A stretch of DNA of 64,000 bases from Brenneria rubrifaciens (GTDB taxonomy: Bacteria; Pseudomonadota; Gammaproteobacteria; Enterobacterales; Enterobacteriaceae), in assembly GCF_005484945.1 (NCBI RefSeq), contig NZ_CP034035.1, positions 2,046,001-2,110,000 on the forward strand. The letters are read 5' to 3'. Positions 22,571-30,803 of the stretch are shown here, piece by piece. Positions within the stretch are counted from its first letter, which is position 1, and every line of letters begins with the position of its first letter. The translations under genes and the position numbers were made by a program. The notes under the pieces are model-generated. The model worked only from the letters and a program-made list of their open reading frames with translations, was not told the DNA's origin and searched no databases.

Positions 22571-22762
22571 ATGTTTGCACTGGTGATATTTGTTTGCTAT
22601 CTCGGGCATGGCTGTGATGAACTGGTGGTCGATGCTTATAACACGGAAACACAATGTCTGCGGGCGATGGACGAGCAACGTTTGCGCCGCGCGGGGTGTT
22701 ATCCTATTGAGGAATTTATTGACGGTTTCTGGATGCCGGCAAAGGAATACACGGATTTTTAA
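22571..22762 (+). CDS. yebW: Small protein YebW (DUF1482)
   Basis: This 63-residue protein of unknown function has exactly the length of E. coli YebW. Shared stretches are MFALVIFVCYLGHGCDE, VVDAYNTETQCL and PIEEFIDGFWMPA. Three cysteines (GCDE, TQCL, GCYP) are conserved. A GAGGG ribosome site precedes the ATG by about six bases. It lies after rsmF as in E. coli, where yebV is also present; yebV is absent here. Confidence 0.9.
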   Translation: MFALVIFVCYLGHGCDELVVDAYNTETQCLRAMDEQRLRRAGCYPIEEFIDGFWMPAKEYTDF

Positions 22763-22792
22763 TCCGCCACACGCCCGCTCGTTCGAACAATA

Positions 22793-23497
22793 TCACCGAC
22801 ATACGCCAAAACCTCTCATACCCAGATGAAAATGGTTTGCGTGTGCCGCGTTATATTCCGGCCCCAGCGAATTACCAAAAAAACGGCAGCTATCATTAAA
22901 GACGAAGATGGTTCGCAGATAGTCACCTCGTTCATTTTGTTGCGGCCATTGGTTCAGTACGCTGATCCGCTGTCCGTCCGCCAGGCGAAAACCGACAATA
23001 TCCAACGCCTCCGCCGTGGCATGCTCACTCAATCGCCCTTCGGGACGATGGTAAACATTGCGGCAGGCGTAGCTGCCGACATGGTCGATCCGTACCAGCG
23101 ATGTGTTCATCCGCGCCGCTTGCGGCAGAGTCGATTGCGTCACAAACATCGTACTGCTCAACGCCAGCGGGCAACTGGCGAGAAAGCTGGCGCTGAGTCC
23201 GACAGCGCCAAAACGCTGCACGCGAACAGGCGAAGACAGCGGACATTGGCCTTCAACATCACTCACCTGCGAAAAGGTCACCCGCCCTTTTTCCTGCGCC
23301 TGCATCAATATCGCCAGACATGCTTTGGGGTCATTCGCCACTTGCTTTAGTTTGAAACGTGTGACGAAGGTTGGCGGGTCGTCAACCGATAGCGGCGAAA
23401 ACGGATCATAGCCGGGAGGAAGGTGGCGTTGAAGCCAGGGCGCCAGCGCCATCAGCCCCCCCAGAATAATCAGAGCAACCAGCATTCTTCGTACCAC
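22793..23497 (-). CDS. Extensin-like domain protein
   Basis: A 234-residue protein with an N-terminal transmembrane or signal segment (MLVALIILGGLMALAPWL) and an Extensin-like_C domain. The domain is recognised from CPLSSPVRVQRFGAVGL, DHVGSYACRNVYHRPEGR, SEHATAEALDIVGFRL and the end NAAHANHFHLGMRG. The His and Asp in SEHATAEALDI and the His in ANHFHL resemble the zinc ligands of D,D-peptidase-like folds. A cell-wall role is therefore likely but unproven. The six cysteines (CLAI, CPLSS, SCPL, ACRN, SCRF, VCR) suggest disulfides outside the cytoplasm. It converges on yebW with only 30 bases between the genes. Confidence 0.8.
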   Translation of the reverse strand: MVRRMLVALIILGGLMALAPWLQRHLPPGYDPFSPLSVDDPPTFVTRFKLKQVANDPKACLAILMQAQEKGRVTFSQVSDVEGQCPLSSPVRVQRFGAVGLSASFLASCPLALSSTMFVTQSTLPQAARMNTSLVRIDHVGSYACRNVYHRPEGRLSEHATAEALDIVGFRLADGQRISVLNQWPQQNERGDYLRTIFVFNDSCRFFGNSLGPEYNAAHANHFHLGMRGFGVCR

Positions 23498-23701
23498 GTC
23501 CCCACCTCCGGTTCAAACCCTATCGGGCGTAATGACTGCGTGACCGCCGCCAAGCGAGGTGCTGAAATCCGCATAGTTATTCCTCTAGATCTGTGATAAT
23601 CATGGACGCTTTGTTTGCTTACGGGAGTCTTGTAACCCGGCTTATCGCTACAACCGATCAATAATGAAGAATCGATCTGTATAAACGTTTATAAAATAAT
23701 C

Positions 23702-23790
23702 ACACCTGATGTCATCATGACACTGGAGAATTCAAACGATAACGATGACATCAGGGAAAGCGAAGCCCACCATTTCGGTGGGCTTTTTGC
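23702..23790 (+). ncRNA. Candidate small RNA upstream of a rho-independent terminator
   Basis: No coding gene on the plus strand precedes the strong terminator at 23763-23790, so something else must be transcribed towards it. Directly before it, CCTGATGTCATC (23705-23716) and GATGACATCAGG (23744-23755) form a perfect 12-bp stem with a 27-base loop. TATAAA at 23690-23695 would place a start near 23702. The result is an RNA of about 88 nt with one long hairpin and a terminator. I do not recognise it as a known small RNA. Confidence 0.4.
23763..23788 (+). terminator. Rho-independent terminator
   Basis: AAGCCCACC and GGTGGGCTT form a 9-bp stem with a 5-base loop, followed by further T residues. 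The T tract is on the plus strand, so it is oriented against umuC and serves a plus-strand transcript. Confidence 0.8.
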
Positions 23791-23820
23791 GTTGGCAGCC
23801 GCCGTATGTGGTGTATTGCC

Positions 23821-25083
23821 CTATCTGACGATGGGCAAATCGGCATACCGGGTCGTGTAGGCCGGAGAGAGAAAGTCCCGTTTCATCGCCCAAGCTTGCT
23901 GAATACCCTGCCCGGCAAACCAGATTTTGCCTTTGCCGCTCTGATTAAGTTCATCCAATACGCACATCAAGGCCGCGCTGTTTTTTCTGGGTGGATGGTC
24001 GTCGAAAAAATCGAGCTGCGCCACCCCCTGGCTGAAAAAGTCGCTCAACATGACACCCGCTTTCATATAACGGTAGCCTTCCAGCCAAATACGGTCCAAT
24101 GCTGCTGTCGCCATGCGGGTGATGTCCCGCGTGTCGTTGGAGGGAATCATCCGCTGGCCGCTCGCCTGGTTTGAATAGAAAACCTCTTCTTCAGTATGCG
24201 GACTGGTGCGCACAAACACGCTGACAAGGCGGCAATACTGACGCTCAGCCCGCAGTTTTTCCGCGGCGCGTCCGGCATACGCGCACACCGCCTCACGCAT
24301 ATCTTCATAACGGGTAATACGCGAACCGAACGAACGGCTACATACGATTTGCTGTTTTGTCGGCGCAAACTCATCCAGCGTCAGACACGGCTGGCCGCAC
24401 AGTTCCCGCGCGGTACGCTCCAGTACCACATTAAAATGCTTGCGGATCACCCAGGGCGAACAATCCGCCAGATGCAGCGCCGTTTCAATCCCCAGCAAAT
24501 TCAGTTTCTTGCTGATCCGACGCCCGACGCCCCACACATCCGCCACCGGCACCTGCGCCAGCAGTTTCCGCTGACGCTCAGGGAGCGACAAATCTACCAC
24601 ACCGCCCGTTTTACGCCATTTCTTGGCGGCATAGTTCGCCAGCTTAGCCAGCGTCTTTGTCGGCGCGATACCCACGCCAACGGTCAGATGCGCATGCTGT
24701 TGCACCCGGGCGCGCACCTCCCGGCCAAACTGCTCCAGCGGCACACCGTGGACGACGCCGGAAATGTCCATAAAAGCCTCGTCAATGGAGTAAATCTCAA
24801 CGGCCGGCGCCATTTCCTCCAGCGTCGCCATAACACGGTTCGACATATCCGCGTACAACGCATAGTTTGAACTGAATACCTGCACGCCGTGCTGTTGCAG
24901 CGCATCTTTTATCTTAAAAAACGGCGCCCCCATCGTGATGCCCAGCATTTTCGCCCCGTCGTTGCGGGCAATAACGCAACCGTCATTATTCGACAACACA
25001 ACCACCGGCCTGCCTCTCAGATCCGGCCGAAATACCGTCTCGCAGGCGGCATAAAAGCTGTTTACATCAACGAGTGCGAACAT
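23821..25083 (-). CDS. umuC: DNA polymerase V catalytic subunit UmuC
   Basis: UmuC is a Y-family translesion polymerase active as UmuD'2C. The 420 residues carry the catalytic acids Asp6 (FALVDVN) and Asp101-Glu102 (YSIDEAFMD). SNNDGCVIARN is the conserved fingers region. A clamp-binding motif QLDFF stands where E. coli UmuC has QLNLF. It follows umuD with a 1-base gap and is expressed from the LexA-controlled umuD promoter. Confidence 0.96.
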   Translation of the reverse strand: MFALVDVNSFYAACETVFRPDLRGRPVVVLSNNDGCVIARNDGAKMLGITMGAPFFKIKDALQQHGVQVFSSNYALYADMSNRVMATLEEMAPAVEIYSIDEAFMDISGVVHGVPLEQFGREVRARVQQHAHLTVGVGIAPTKTLAKLANYAAKKWRKTGGVVDLSLPERQRKLLAQVPVADVWGVGRRISKKLNLLGIETALHLADCSPWVIRKHFNVVLERTARELCGQPCLTLDEFAPTKQQIVCSRSFGSRITRYEDMREAVCAYAGRAAEKLRAERQYCRLVSVFVRTSPHTEEEVFYSNQASGQRMIPSNDTRDITRMATAALDRIWLEGYRYMKAGVMLSDFFSQGVAQLDFFDDHPPRKNSAALMCVLDELNQSGKGKIWFAGQGIQQAWAMKRDFLSPAYTTRYADLPIVR

Positions 25084-25084
25084 A

Positions 25085-25504
25085 TTAGCAGTGGGCTTTT
25101 ATCGTAAACGTCACCACGCCGAAGATTTCCAGCGCATCATCATTTCCAAAGCGGATCGGACGGTATGCGCTGTTCATCGGGATCAGTTGCACTTCCGGCT
25201 GAAGCTGCAATTTTTTGACCGTAAAAGCGCCGTCCACGGCGGCAACCACGATATCGTCATGTCTGGCCGTTATCGCGCAGTCGACCACCAGCATATCGCC
25301 ATCAGCGATACCCACCCCAGACATGGAATCGCCGCTGACGCGGACGAAATAGGTCGCGCTGGGATGACGAATAAGCAACTTGTTGAGATCGATACGTTCT
25401 TCAACGTAATCCTGGGCTGGGCTGGGGAATCCGCATTCAACTCGATCGGTGAAAAGCGGCAATTCAACGGGTTCTGACAATTCTATTGTTTTTATGAACT
25501 TCAC
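25085..25504 (-). CDS. umuD: Polymerase V accessory protein UmuD
   Basis: UmuD is cleaved to UmuD' with the help of RecA filaments and then activates UmuC. The 139 residues show the cleavage site Cys24-Gly25 (VECGFPSPA), the nucleophile Ser60 (SGDSMSG) and Lys97 (FTVKKLQ), at the E. coli positions. A LexA box lies 22-41 bases upstream. umuC follows after one base. Confidence 0.97.
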   Translation of the reverse strand: MKFIKTIELSEPVELPLFTDRVECGFPSPAQDYVEERIDLNKLLIRHPSATYFVRVSGDSMSGVGIADGDMLVVDCAITARHDDIVVAAVDGAFTVKKLQLQPEVQLIPMNSAYRPIRFGNDDALEIFGVVTFTIKAHC

Positions 25505-25525
25505 GATTTTTACATTCTGTTATGG

Positions 25526-25545
25526 CACTGTTCATGCATACAGTA
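25526..25545 (-). promoter_or_regulatory. LexA (SOS) box of umuDC
   Basis: On the umuD strand the sequence reads TACTG-TATGCATGAA-CAGTG, that is CTG-N10-CAG inside a near-consensus 20-mer. Its position just before umuD fits repression by LexA and induction by DNA damage. Confidence 0.9.
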
Positions 25546-25758
25546 TTATTTCATCACGTAAATGGTCAAGCCTGCACATGAATGTTTTTATTAACGAATT
25601 GATAGCGCTGAATATTTAGTTTTTGCCTATCGTAACGCGGTATCCTTTTTTTGAATACGCCCTGCTGAATTCGCATTGATGATGCAATCAACAGTGGATT
25701 GGACGGCATTTCGAACTATCCTTGTATTGTCATTAATGAGATAACGCGGAGATAAACG

Positions 25759-26043
25759 ATGTCGAAAAATAATTTTGATACAGATGCTGAAAACCTCGCA
25801 GATAAAGCCGCTAACAAAGCCAATGAGGTTGCCGGAGCCGCTCAGGAAACTTTCGGCGATGTTGTTGATTCACCGAAACATCAAATAAAAGGCGCTACCC
25901 GAAAATACGCGGCACAAGCTTGTGATGCACTATGCGATGCAACAAATACCGTTGCCGGTAAAGTTAAAGAATCCCCCATTGCAAGTCTATTAGCCGCTGG
26001 CGCGATTGGTATCGTGATTGGCCTTTTGGCAGGGCGCAAATAA
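25759..26043 (+). CDS. Small DUF883-like membrane-anchored protein
   Basis: A 94-residue protein with an acidic, Ala-rich, probably helical N-terminal part and one C-terminal transmembrane segment rich in Gly and Ala (LLAAGAIGIVIGLLAGRK). This layout is that of the YqjD/ElaB/DUF883 family. Some of its E. coli members are RpoS-controlled, tail-anchored and bind ribosomes. Two cysteines (AACDALCD context) are unusual for the family. GGAG lies about ten bases before the ATG. Two hairpins follow the stop, the second with an 11-bp stem. The assignment rests on architecture and weak similarity only. Confidence 0.65.
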   Translation: MSKNNFDTDAENLADKAANKANEVAGAAQETFGDVVDSPKHQIKGATRKYAAQACDALCDATNTVAGKVKESPIASLLAAGAIGIVIGLLAGRK

Positions 26044-26046
26044 TCT

Positions 26047-26067
26047 CAAGTCCCTTTCAGGGACTTG
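26047..26067 (+). terminator. Hairpin after the DUF883-like gene
   Basis: AAGTCCC and GGGACTT form a 7-bp stem with a short loop directly behind the stop codon. Confidence 0.55.
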
Positions 26068-26074
26068 TCAACAC

Positions 26075-26100
26075 GGTAAGGCGACATTAGTCGCCTTACC
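26075..26100. terminator. Strong 11-bp hairpin
   Basis: GGTAAGGCGAC and GTCGCCTTACC form a perfect 11-bp stem with a tetraloop ATTA. It stands between the DUF883-like gene and sdsR, which converge, and can insulate both. It lacks a T run. Confidence 0.55.
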
Positions 26101-26273
26101 AATGATTGAAACTTTAGTGAGTTTAAAAAATGCTGGATTGCCAGGAAGATGTTTTTCAATCTTGGCATTATCTTATTGATTGAAATCATCATCAGTCCAT
26201 ATAAAAAAACGCAGTTGCTTTTTAGGCATACCTCGGTATTTTTCTGGGATTTAGCGCGTATTAACAAATAGTT

Positions 26274-26378
26274 AAAAAAAGACCGAATACGATTCCTGTA
26301 TCCGGTCTAGGGAAATGGCTCTTGGGAGAGAGCCTTGCGCTAAAAGTTGGCATTTATACAAGCTGAACGAGCCTTGTC
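26274..26378 (-). ncRNA. sdsR: Small RNA SdsR (RyeB)
   Basis: On the minus strand the segment contains ATGCCAACTTTTAGCGCA, GGCTCTCTCCCAAGAGCC and CATTTCCCT. It then has a terminator hairpin ACCGGATACAGGAATCGTAT leading to GGTC and a T run. These blocks match E. coli SdsR almost base for base, and the length of about 105 nt equals the E. coli RNA. SdsR is an RpoS-dependent, Hfq-bound RNA that represses ompD, mutS, tolC and others. The 5' 25 bases differ from E. coli. The place next to yebY is also conserved; pphA, its other E. coli neighbour, is absent. Confidence 0.93.
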
Positions 26379-26511
26379 ACATAAGCTTAGTAAATTCTCT
26401 CGCGTTTTCCAGTTTCAACTCATCAGCAGTTATCACAAATGGAACAGATTTCACACTTTACAATAACTATTCAAAACCAATTAATTAACAATAAAATAAA
26501 AATCAATCAGT

Positions 26512-26865
26512 TCAGGATTTATTATCCGGCTGGCAGAGTTGCTCTGCACGTTCAATGAAAGGTTGCAGACTTTTCTTTTGACCTGGGTTTTTAGGGTCAT
26601 CCAGCCAGATTTCATCGATCGGCTTGGCGTTCACCAACCCCGCTTTCATTTGCTCCGTTGCCGTGTCATTGAGGGGATATTGCATCAATGTTCCGGTATG
26701 CAAGGCATACAGCGCATTGCCGGGCCGGCATATCAGTTGAACTTCTTCTCGCGTGAAGGCCCAGCGTTCTCCGTATTCCAGACGGCTGATGTTCGCCAGT
26801 TTCGCCGCAGCGAATACACTCACAGGCAGGGAGGCGAGGACAAAGTATAAAAGTAGTTTTTTCAT
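26512..26865 (-). CDS. yebY: Secreted protein YebY (DUF2511)
   Basis: A 117-residue protein with a signal peptide ([20 protein letters not shown]). The mature part matches E. coli Yeb[40 protein letters not shown] and [10 protein letters not shown]. Two cysteines probably form a disulfide in the periplasm. Function is unknown; in E. coli it sits with copper-responsive genes. AGGA lies 7 bases before the start. The longer frame from 26946 adds 27 unmatched residues. Confidence 0.9.
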   Translation of the reverse strand: MKKLLLYFVLASLPVSVFAAAKLANISRLEYGERWAFTREEVQLICRPGNALYALHTGTLMQYPLNDTATEQMKAGLVNAKPIDEIWLDDPKNPGQKKSLQPFIERAEQLCQPDNKS

Positions 26866-27079
26866 CGGAGGTTCCTGAACATGATTATCCAGACGATTGC
26901 GCGCCATCATATTAAACCGTCCGGCACGGGCAAAGATAAATCTCAAACCTTATAAAACATGAGGTTGCGTATAAGTTCTGTCAGCGATCATAGCGACAGT
27001 ATTCAATGAAGTCGAGCGGCAAATCGGCAGGGAAACGCGGAAAGATAAAGAGGGGAAAATAACGCGGCGATTTAAAATA

Positions 27080-27109
27080 GCGTGAGGCGAGAAACACGCT
27101 CCCTCACGC
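27080..27109 (-). terminator. ftnA terminator
   Basis: On the ftnA strand GCGTGAGG and CCTCACGC pair in an 8-bp stem, and TATTTT follows. It lies 26 bases after the ftnA stop. Confidence 0.65.
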
Positions 27110-27134
27110 CGCTAGCAGAAAACGCCTTACGGCA

Positions 27135-27647
27135 TCAGTTCGCTGAACCTGAAACGCTTGCAGACATTTTTTTAAGATCCTGATCAATGAAGAACAGGCC
27201 GCCGTCATCGGTATTGACTAGCGCCAGCTTATCAAGAATGGATTTGAACAGCTTCTCTTCCTCATGCTGCTCTGCAACATACCATTGCAGGAAGTTGAAG
27301 GTGGAGTAGTCCTGCAACGTCATCGCGGCATGCGCCAGTTCATTGATCTTTGAGGTGATGAGCTGTTCGTGCTCGTAAGTGAGTTTGAAAACGTCAGAGA
27401 GTGAAGTGAACTCTACCGGCGGCGCGGGGATCGCTCCCAGTATCGGCAGGTTGCCGGTGTCGTCCAGGTAGTTGAACAAACGCTGCATATGCTGCATTTC
27501 TTCCTGGGAATGGGCTTTCAGGAATGCAGAAGCGCCCTCAAAACCTTTATCCCCACACCAGGCGCTCATTTGTAAATACAGATTCGCAGAATAAAATTCC
27601 AGATTAAGCTGCTCATTCAGTTTTTGAGTCATTTCTTTTTTTAACAT
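27135..27647 (-). CDS. ftnA: Non-heme ferritin
   Basis: FtnA is the main iron-storage ferritin, a 24-subunit shell that oxidises Fe(II) and stores it as Fe(III). The 170 residues include the ferroxidase ligands Glu17, Glu50 and His53 ([13 protein letters not shown]) and the downstream EHEQLI and EEEKLFKS. The start was set at [10 protein letters not shown] because AAGGA is 6 bases upstream of it. The ATG six bases earlier directly abuts that site. The AT-rich upstream region has Fur-like repeats, which fits the Fur-dependent control known for E. coli ftnA. Confidence 0.96.
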   Translation of the reverse strand: MLKKEMTQKLNEQLNLEFYSANLYLQMSAWCGDKGFEGASAFLKAHSQEEMQHMQRLFNYLDDTGNLPILGAIPAPPVEFTSLSDVFKLTYEHEQLITSKINELAHAAMTLQDYSTFNFLQWYVAEQHEEEKLFKSILDKLALVNTDDGGLFFIDQDLKKMSASVSGSAN

Positions 27648-27973
27648 AGACATTCCTTATTTTTCTGGCAAGCAAAATAATTGATCGCCATTATGCCTTG
27701 AAACGTAAAAATAAAAAACATCTTATCAATTAAATCAACAATAAATAATTATCAATAATAAAATCAATTGGTTGTTTTTTATTATTGATAATTATTTTCA
27801 TTTTCAATAAAGAAACGTTTTTGATTGATAACCGTTTTTATTATCAATCAAAATAAACATTCAATATATCTAACCTCTGCAAATTGAAAGGTGACGGGTA
27901 TAACTTGCGATTTCCATGGCTCTGTTTTACCGTGACGCCAGCATATCGTCACAGTTAATCGGGGGAAAACGCG
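27648..27973. other. 326-base divergent region between ftnA and holE
   Basis: This is very AT-rich DNA. It contains two long perfect inverted repeats (27747-27793 and 27822-27850) with Fur-like hexamers, listed next. The right part leads into holE with a GGGGG ribosome site. Confidence 0.7.
27747..27850. promoter_or_regulatory. Fur-like inverted repeats upstream of ftnA
   Basis: AATTATCAATAATAAAA (27747-27763) is repeated as its exact reverse complement at 27777-27793, a 17-bp perfect palindrome arm pair with a 13-base spacer. TGATTGATAA (27822-27831) pairs perfectly with TTATCAATCA (27841-27850). The hexamers ATTATC, GATAAT, GATAAC and ATTATC are the units of Fur boxes. In E. coli, Fur activates ftnA by binding a cluster of sites and displacing H-NS. 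A similar arrangement is inferred here. Confidence 0.6.
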
Positions 27974-28204
27974 ATGGGACACAATCTGGCAGAACTTTCC
28001 AAAGAAGAAATGGATAAGGTCAATGTTGATTTAGCGGCGTCAGGGGTAGCGTTCAAAGAACGTTATAATATGCCTGTCATTCCTGAAATGATTGAGAAAG
28101 AGCAGCCAGAGCATCTGCGCGGTTATTTCCGCGAGCGCGTTGCCGTTTATCGTCAGTTGTCGTTGCAGTTTTCTCGCCTTCCTTATGAACCTAAGGCCAA
28201 ATAA
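27974..28204 (+). CDS. holE: DNA polymerase III subunit theta
   Basis: HolE is the small theta subunit of the polymerase III core and stabilises the epsilon proofreading subunit. The 76 residues equal the E. coli length. Shared stretches are [33 protein letters not shown] and the end [10 protein letters not shown]-rich ribosome site (GGGGGAAAA) precedes the ATG. Confidence 0.95.
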   Translation: MGHNLAELSKEEMDKVNVDLAASGVAFKERYNMPVIPEMIEKEQPEHLRGYFRERVAVYRQLSLQFSRLPYEPKAK

Positions 28205-28316
28205 TTTTTCCAGCTCAGCAGACTCGCAATAAAAACCGCGTTTCCCTTGCATATTGGGTAAAACAGGCGGTTAATGGGTGGGCAAACCAACCTTTTACTA
28301 CCAGACGAGGTAAGAT

Positions 28317-28433
28317 ATGAGTAAAGGAATGGACAGCAAAAAGAACAGCAAGAAAAAGCCCTTGAAAACCGCGGCGGAAAAACGGGCGGATAAAAAGGCG
28401 AAAAAAGGTCAACCACAGGCCGACATCAATTAA
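28317..28433 (+). CDS. Lys-rich 38-residue protein
   Basis: A short frame encodes MSKGMDSKKNSKKKPLKTAA, continuing EKRADKKAKKGQPQADIN. Thirteen of 38 residues are Lys. GACGAGG lies 7 bases before the ATG, and a 10-bp rho-independent type hairpin follows 17 bases after the stop. This gives a complete small gene unit between holE and ptrB. The composition suggests nucleic acid or ribosome binding. I do not recognise a named family. Confidence 0.7.
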   Translation: MSKGMDSKKNSKKKPLKTAAEKRADKKAKKGQPQADIN

Positions 28434-28450
28434 ACCCACGATACCGATCG

Positions 28451-28476
28451 GTAAACCCGCCTCCCTGCGGGTTTAC
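28451..28476. terminator. Terminator between the 38-residue gene and ptrB
   Basis: GTAAACCCGC and GCGGGTTTAC form a perfect 10-bp stem with a 6-base loop, between converging genes. The T run is short. Confidence 0.75.
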
Positions 28477-28495
28477 TCCCGATAACAATCCAGCA

Positions 28496-30538
28496 TCAAG
28501 CGCCGGGCGTCCCCAGTACCATCAGCAGAAACGCATACTCCAGCGCAATATCCTCATAATGTTTAAAGCGTCCCGACTTGCCGCCATGCCCGGCATCCAT
28601 ATCGGTATACAACAATAACAATCGCTCATCCGACTTCATGTCACGCAGCTTGGCCACCCATTTTGCGGGTTCCCAGTACTGAACCTGCGAATCATGCAGC
28701 CCGGTGGTCACCAGCATATGGGGGTAAGCCTGCGCGGTAACGCAGTCGTACGGGCTATATTGCCGAATATACTCGTAATAGGCGCGATCGTTTGGATCGC
28801 CCCACTCTTCATACTCTCCGGTCGTTAACGGGATAGATTCATCCAACATGGTCGTCAGAACATCCACAAAAGGCACCTGTGCCACCACGCCTTTAAACAG
28901 ATTCGGCGCCAGATTGACAACGGCTCCCATCAATAATCCACCGGCGCTGCCGCCCATCGCGAACATGTTTTGACGATCGCCATAGCCCTGCCCGGCCAGC
29001 GCCTGTGAAACATCAATGAAATCGGTGAACGAATTCATTTTATTCAGCAGCCGCCCATCGTCATACCACTGCTGCCCCAGCTCGCCACCGCCTCGAATGT
29101 GCGTCAGCGCGAAGACAAATCCCCGATCCAACAGGCTTAACCGGCTGACGCTGAAATCGGGCTCCATACTGCTGCCATAGGCGCCGTAGCCGTACACCAG
29201 TATCGGATTCCGCCCCGGTTTGAAATGTTCCCGGCGATAAACCAGCGATACCGGAATTTCTACGCCGTCCCTCGCCTTGACCCACAGGCGCTCGCTCTGG
29301 TAGTCGTCCGGCGTAAAGTTTTTCACTTCGGCCTGCTTCAACCGTTTCTGCTGACCGGTATCCATATTCAACTCATACAGGGTATTCGGCGTGGTCATTG
29401 AGGCGTAACCATAACGCAGCAAGGTTGTTTCCGGAGATGGATTATAGGCGAGCCACGTAACATAGCTGGCATCATTGAAAGTAATGTCCTTCTCTTCCCG
29501 CGTTTGCCAATGGATCTGCCGCAGGCTGGTCAGGCCACGTTCCCTTTCCTCGACCACCAGCCAGTCACGAAACAGCGCAAAGCCCTCCAGCACCCGACGC
29601 TCACGCGGCGCAATCACTGTTTCCAGTTCGTTTTCGCCGGGCTTCCGCGAACAATAAAGACCAAAGTTTTTACCTTCCCGGTTAGAGCGCAGATAAAAGC
29701 TGTCGTTGTAGTGGTCGACGCCATATTCGTGATCTTTGCGCCGCGGAATAAACACCTGCGGCACCGCGTCCGTCTCATCCGCATCGATCAACAGCGCTTC
29801 CGTCGTGGTGGTGCTGCTCAGATAAATGATGATGTAGCGCTCTGAGGTGGTTTTTCCCAGGCCGACGTAATAGGTATCATCCGATTCTTCGTACACCAAC
29901 GCATCGTTTGCAGGATCGCTGCCTAAACGGTGCCGATAAACCTGATACGGCAACAGCGTCTGCGGGTGCTTGCGCACATAATAAAGGGTGGTTGAATCGG
30001 TAGACCATTCAGCCCCGGCGGACACGTTCTCAATCACATCCGGCAGCCACTCCCCGGTTGTCAGGTCACGGAAACGGATGTCATATTGCCGGCGGGAAAG
30101 GAAATCCTCAGACAGCACCAGAATCTGGTTATTCGGGCTGACTTCCAGCGCCCCCAGACTGTAAAACTCATGGTTCTCCGCCCGCTGATTACCATCCAGC
30201 AACGTTTCCCACTCGGTGGTTACCTGTTCCGGCTGACGCAAATAGATCGGATACTCTTTGCCCGGCTCATAGCGGTTCTGGTAGCGATAGCCATTGCGGA
30301 CATAAGGCACTGACATATCTTCAGACGGTATTCGTTTGACCATCTCGTCATACAGCGCCCGCTTAAGATCGCCGTAGGGCGCCATCACATCGTTACAGTA
30401 GCGATTCTCCTGCTGAAGATAATTCAGCACCTGCGGGTCGGCTCGCTGGTCGTCACGCAGCCAGTAATAGTTATCAACGCGCGTATCGCCATGAATGGTC
30501 AGCGGATGGGGTCTTTTTTCTGCTTGCGGTGCACTCAT
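28496..30538 (-). CDS. ptrB: Oligopeptidase B
   Basis: PtrB is a cytosolic serine peptidase of the prolyl oligopeptidase family that cuts short peptides after Arg or Lys. The 680 residues comprise a seven-bladed propeller (about 70-400) and an alpha/beta-hydrolase domain. The nucleophile Ser531 is in [10 protein letters not shown]. The His of the triad is in [11 protein letters not shown], and the Glu-rich EEWGDPND favours basic substrates. The start was set at [13 protein letters not shown]. The 48 residues upstream in frame overlap the purT control region and were rejected. It is divergent from purT. Confidence 0.95.
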   Translation of the reverse strand: MSAPQAEKRPHPLTIHGDTRVDNYYWLRDDQRADPQVLNYLQQENRYCNDVMAPYGDLKRALYDEMVKRIPSEDMSVPYVRNGYRYQNRYEPGKEYPIYLRQPEQVTTEWETLLDGNQRAENHEFYSLGALEVSPNNQILVLSEDFLSRRQYDIRFRDLTTGEWLPDVIENVSAGAEWSTDSTTLYYVRKHPQTLLPYQVYRHRLGSDPANDALVYEESDDTYYVGLGKTTSERYIIIYLSSTTTTEALLIDADETDAVPQVFIPRRKDHEYGVDHYNDSFYLRSNREGKNFGLYCSRKPGENELETVIAPRERRVLEGFALFRDWLVVEERERGLTSLRQIHWQTREEKDITFNDASYVTWLAYNPSPETTLLRYGYASMTTPNTLYELNMDTGQQKRLKQAEVKNFTPDDYQSERLWVKARDGVEIPVSLVYRREHFKPGRNPILVYGYGAYGSSMEPDFSVSRLSLLDRGFVFALTHIRGGGELGQQWYDDGRLLNKMNSFTDFIDVSQALAGQGYGDRQNMFAMGGSAGGLLMGAVVNLAPNLFKGVVAQVPFVDVLTTMLDESIPLTTGEYEEWGDPNDRAYYEYIRQYSPYDCVTAQAYPHMLVTTGLHDSQVQYWEPAKWVAKLRDMKSDERLLLLYTDMDAGHGGKSGRFKHYEDIALEYAFLLMVLGTPGA

Positions 30539-30746
30539 TACGTTCGGTTCCCCTTTTTTGAAAAGGCCAGTTTTGAAAGAATGTGTTCGGAAATAAATCA
30601 GGTCAGGGTGACGGGCAGGATAGCCCGTCACAGGCATCCTTTTTCTTTCATGCAGAGTGGCATGATTCTCCGGGGATGCCAAGCCAGACGCCTCCTTGTT
30701 CGACGTTCGCCCCGCAGAGCCCGCACGTTCAGTGACTGTGATGCGT

Positions 30747-30762
30747 ACGCAAACGTTTTCGT
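30747..30762 (+). promoter_or_regulatory. PurR operator of purT
   Basis: ACGCAAACGTTTTCGT equals the E. coli PurR consensus 16-mer. It lies just upstream of TATACT (30764-30769), a likely -10 box, and 42 bases before the purT ATG. PurR with hypoxanthine or guanine should repress purT here. Confidence 0.9.
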
Positions 30763-30803
30763 TTATACTGCGCCGGTTTTTACAACCCGATCAGGTAGAC
30801 GTT

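Larger units (their letters stand above)
23498..23820. other. 323-base region between the extensin-like gene and umuC
   Basis: The region holds the upstream DNA of the extensin-like gene on the left. On the right is a structured segment (23690-23790) with a 12-bp inverted repeat and a strong plus-strand terminator, listed separately as a candidate small RNA. Confidence 0.6.

Noticed and set aside
26046..26267. 73-codon minus-strand frame downstream of sdsR
   Set aside because: It covers the terminator hairpins of the neighbouring gene, has no family and stands behind a strong terminator.
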